64,000 bases of DNA, from positions 22,520 to 86,519 of the forward strand of contig JALGUJ010000004.1 of the NCBI GenBank assembly GCA_029820945.1. The letters run 5' to 3'. The notes beneath the pieces were generated by a model that did not search any database, was not told the origin of the DNA, and saw nothing but the letters and a program-made list of their open reading frames with translations. A program made the translations under genes and the position numbers. This document shows positions 63,968 through 64,000 of this stretch, piece after piece (position 1 is the first letter of the stretch; each line of letters opens with the position of its first letter). This DNA is from Candidatus Zipacnadia bacterium. GTDB taxonomy: Bacteria > Armatimonadota > Zipacnadia > Zipacnadales > UBA5352.

Positions 63968-64000
63968 ATGCGTCATCTCAGCGTCGCACTGCTGCTCCTT
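63968..64000 (+). CDS. start of a putative secreted protein (truncated by window end)
   Basis: ATG 63968 preceded by CGGAGGTCACCG; reads MRHLSVALLLL, signal-peptide-like. Confidence 0.4.
   Translation, partial: MRHLSVALLLL

Noticed and set aside
1-64000. CRISPR arrays, tRNAs, IS elements, prophage, restriction-modification or toxin-antitoxin genes
   Set aside because: No regularly spaced direct repeats, tRNA-like cloverleaf motifs, transposase/integrase motifs or defence-gene motifs recognised by eye.

Overview
High-GC bacterial chromosomal window with about 45 supported CDS. No rRNA, tRNA, CRISPR array, transposase or phage module was recognised. Main blocks: (i) ~0.3-18.3 kb, carbohydrate/secreted-protein catabolism genes (CocE-type hydrolase, 2-hydroxyacid dehydrogenase, ceramidase-like protein, several large secreted glycoside-hydrolase-like proteins, heparinase II/III-like protein), plus a DUF151 bifunctional-nuclease-like gene, an MFS transporter and a CsgG-like protein; (ii) ~18-33.4 kb, mostly minus-strand metallophosphoesterase, secreted proteins, GNAT, a lipoprotein and two tandem subtilases with FlgD-like C-termini; (iii) 34.0-38.6 kb, yvcK-gap-pgk-tpiA with a consensus promoter and a foldable leader; (iv) 38.7-46.0 kb, minus-strand flagellar operon flgF-G-A-H-I-J-M-N-K-L, preceded by a strong match to a sigma-28 promoter; (v) 46.3-49.1 kb, two TauE/SafE-type transporter genes, each preceded by a small membrane-protein gene, the first with an apparent frameshift and the second unit preceded by a consensus promoter, hairpin terminator and Arg-rich mini-ORF; (vi) 49-64 kb, a lipoprotein, a possible beta-barrel, an enolase-superfamily protein, Gfo/Idh/MocA oxidoreductases, a VIT-VWA-DUF4159-like protein, a type IV pilin-like/DUF1559 protein and a PIG-L deacetylase. 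FlgH/FlgI indicate a diderm. The pilin-like N-terminus ([21 protein letters not shown]) resembles Armatimonadota-type proteins, which is inference only. The least explained signals are the TauE leader/mini-ORF (47.55-47.73 kb), the structured leader before yvcK (33.87-34.04 kb) and two apparent single-base frame problems (46.54 and 52.25 kb). All family calls are by eye from translated sequence; no database search was run.
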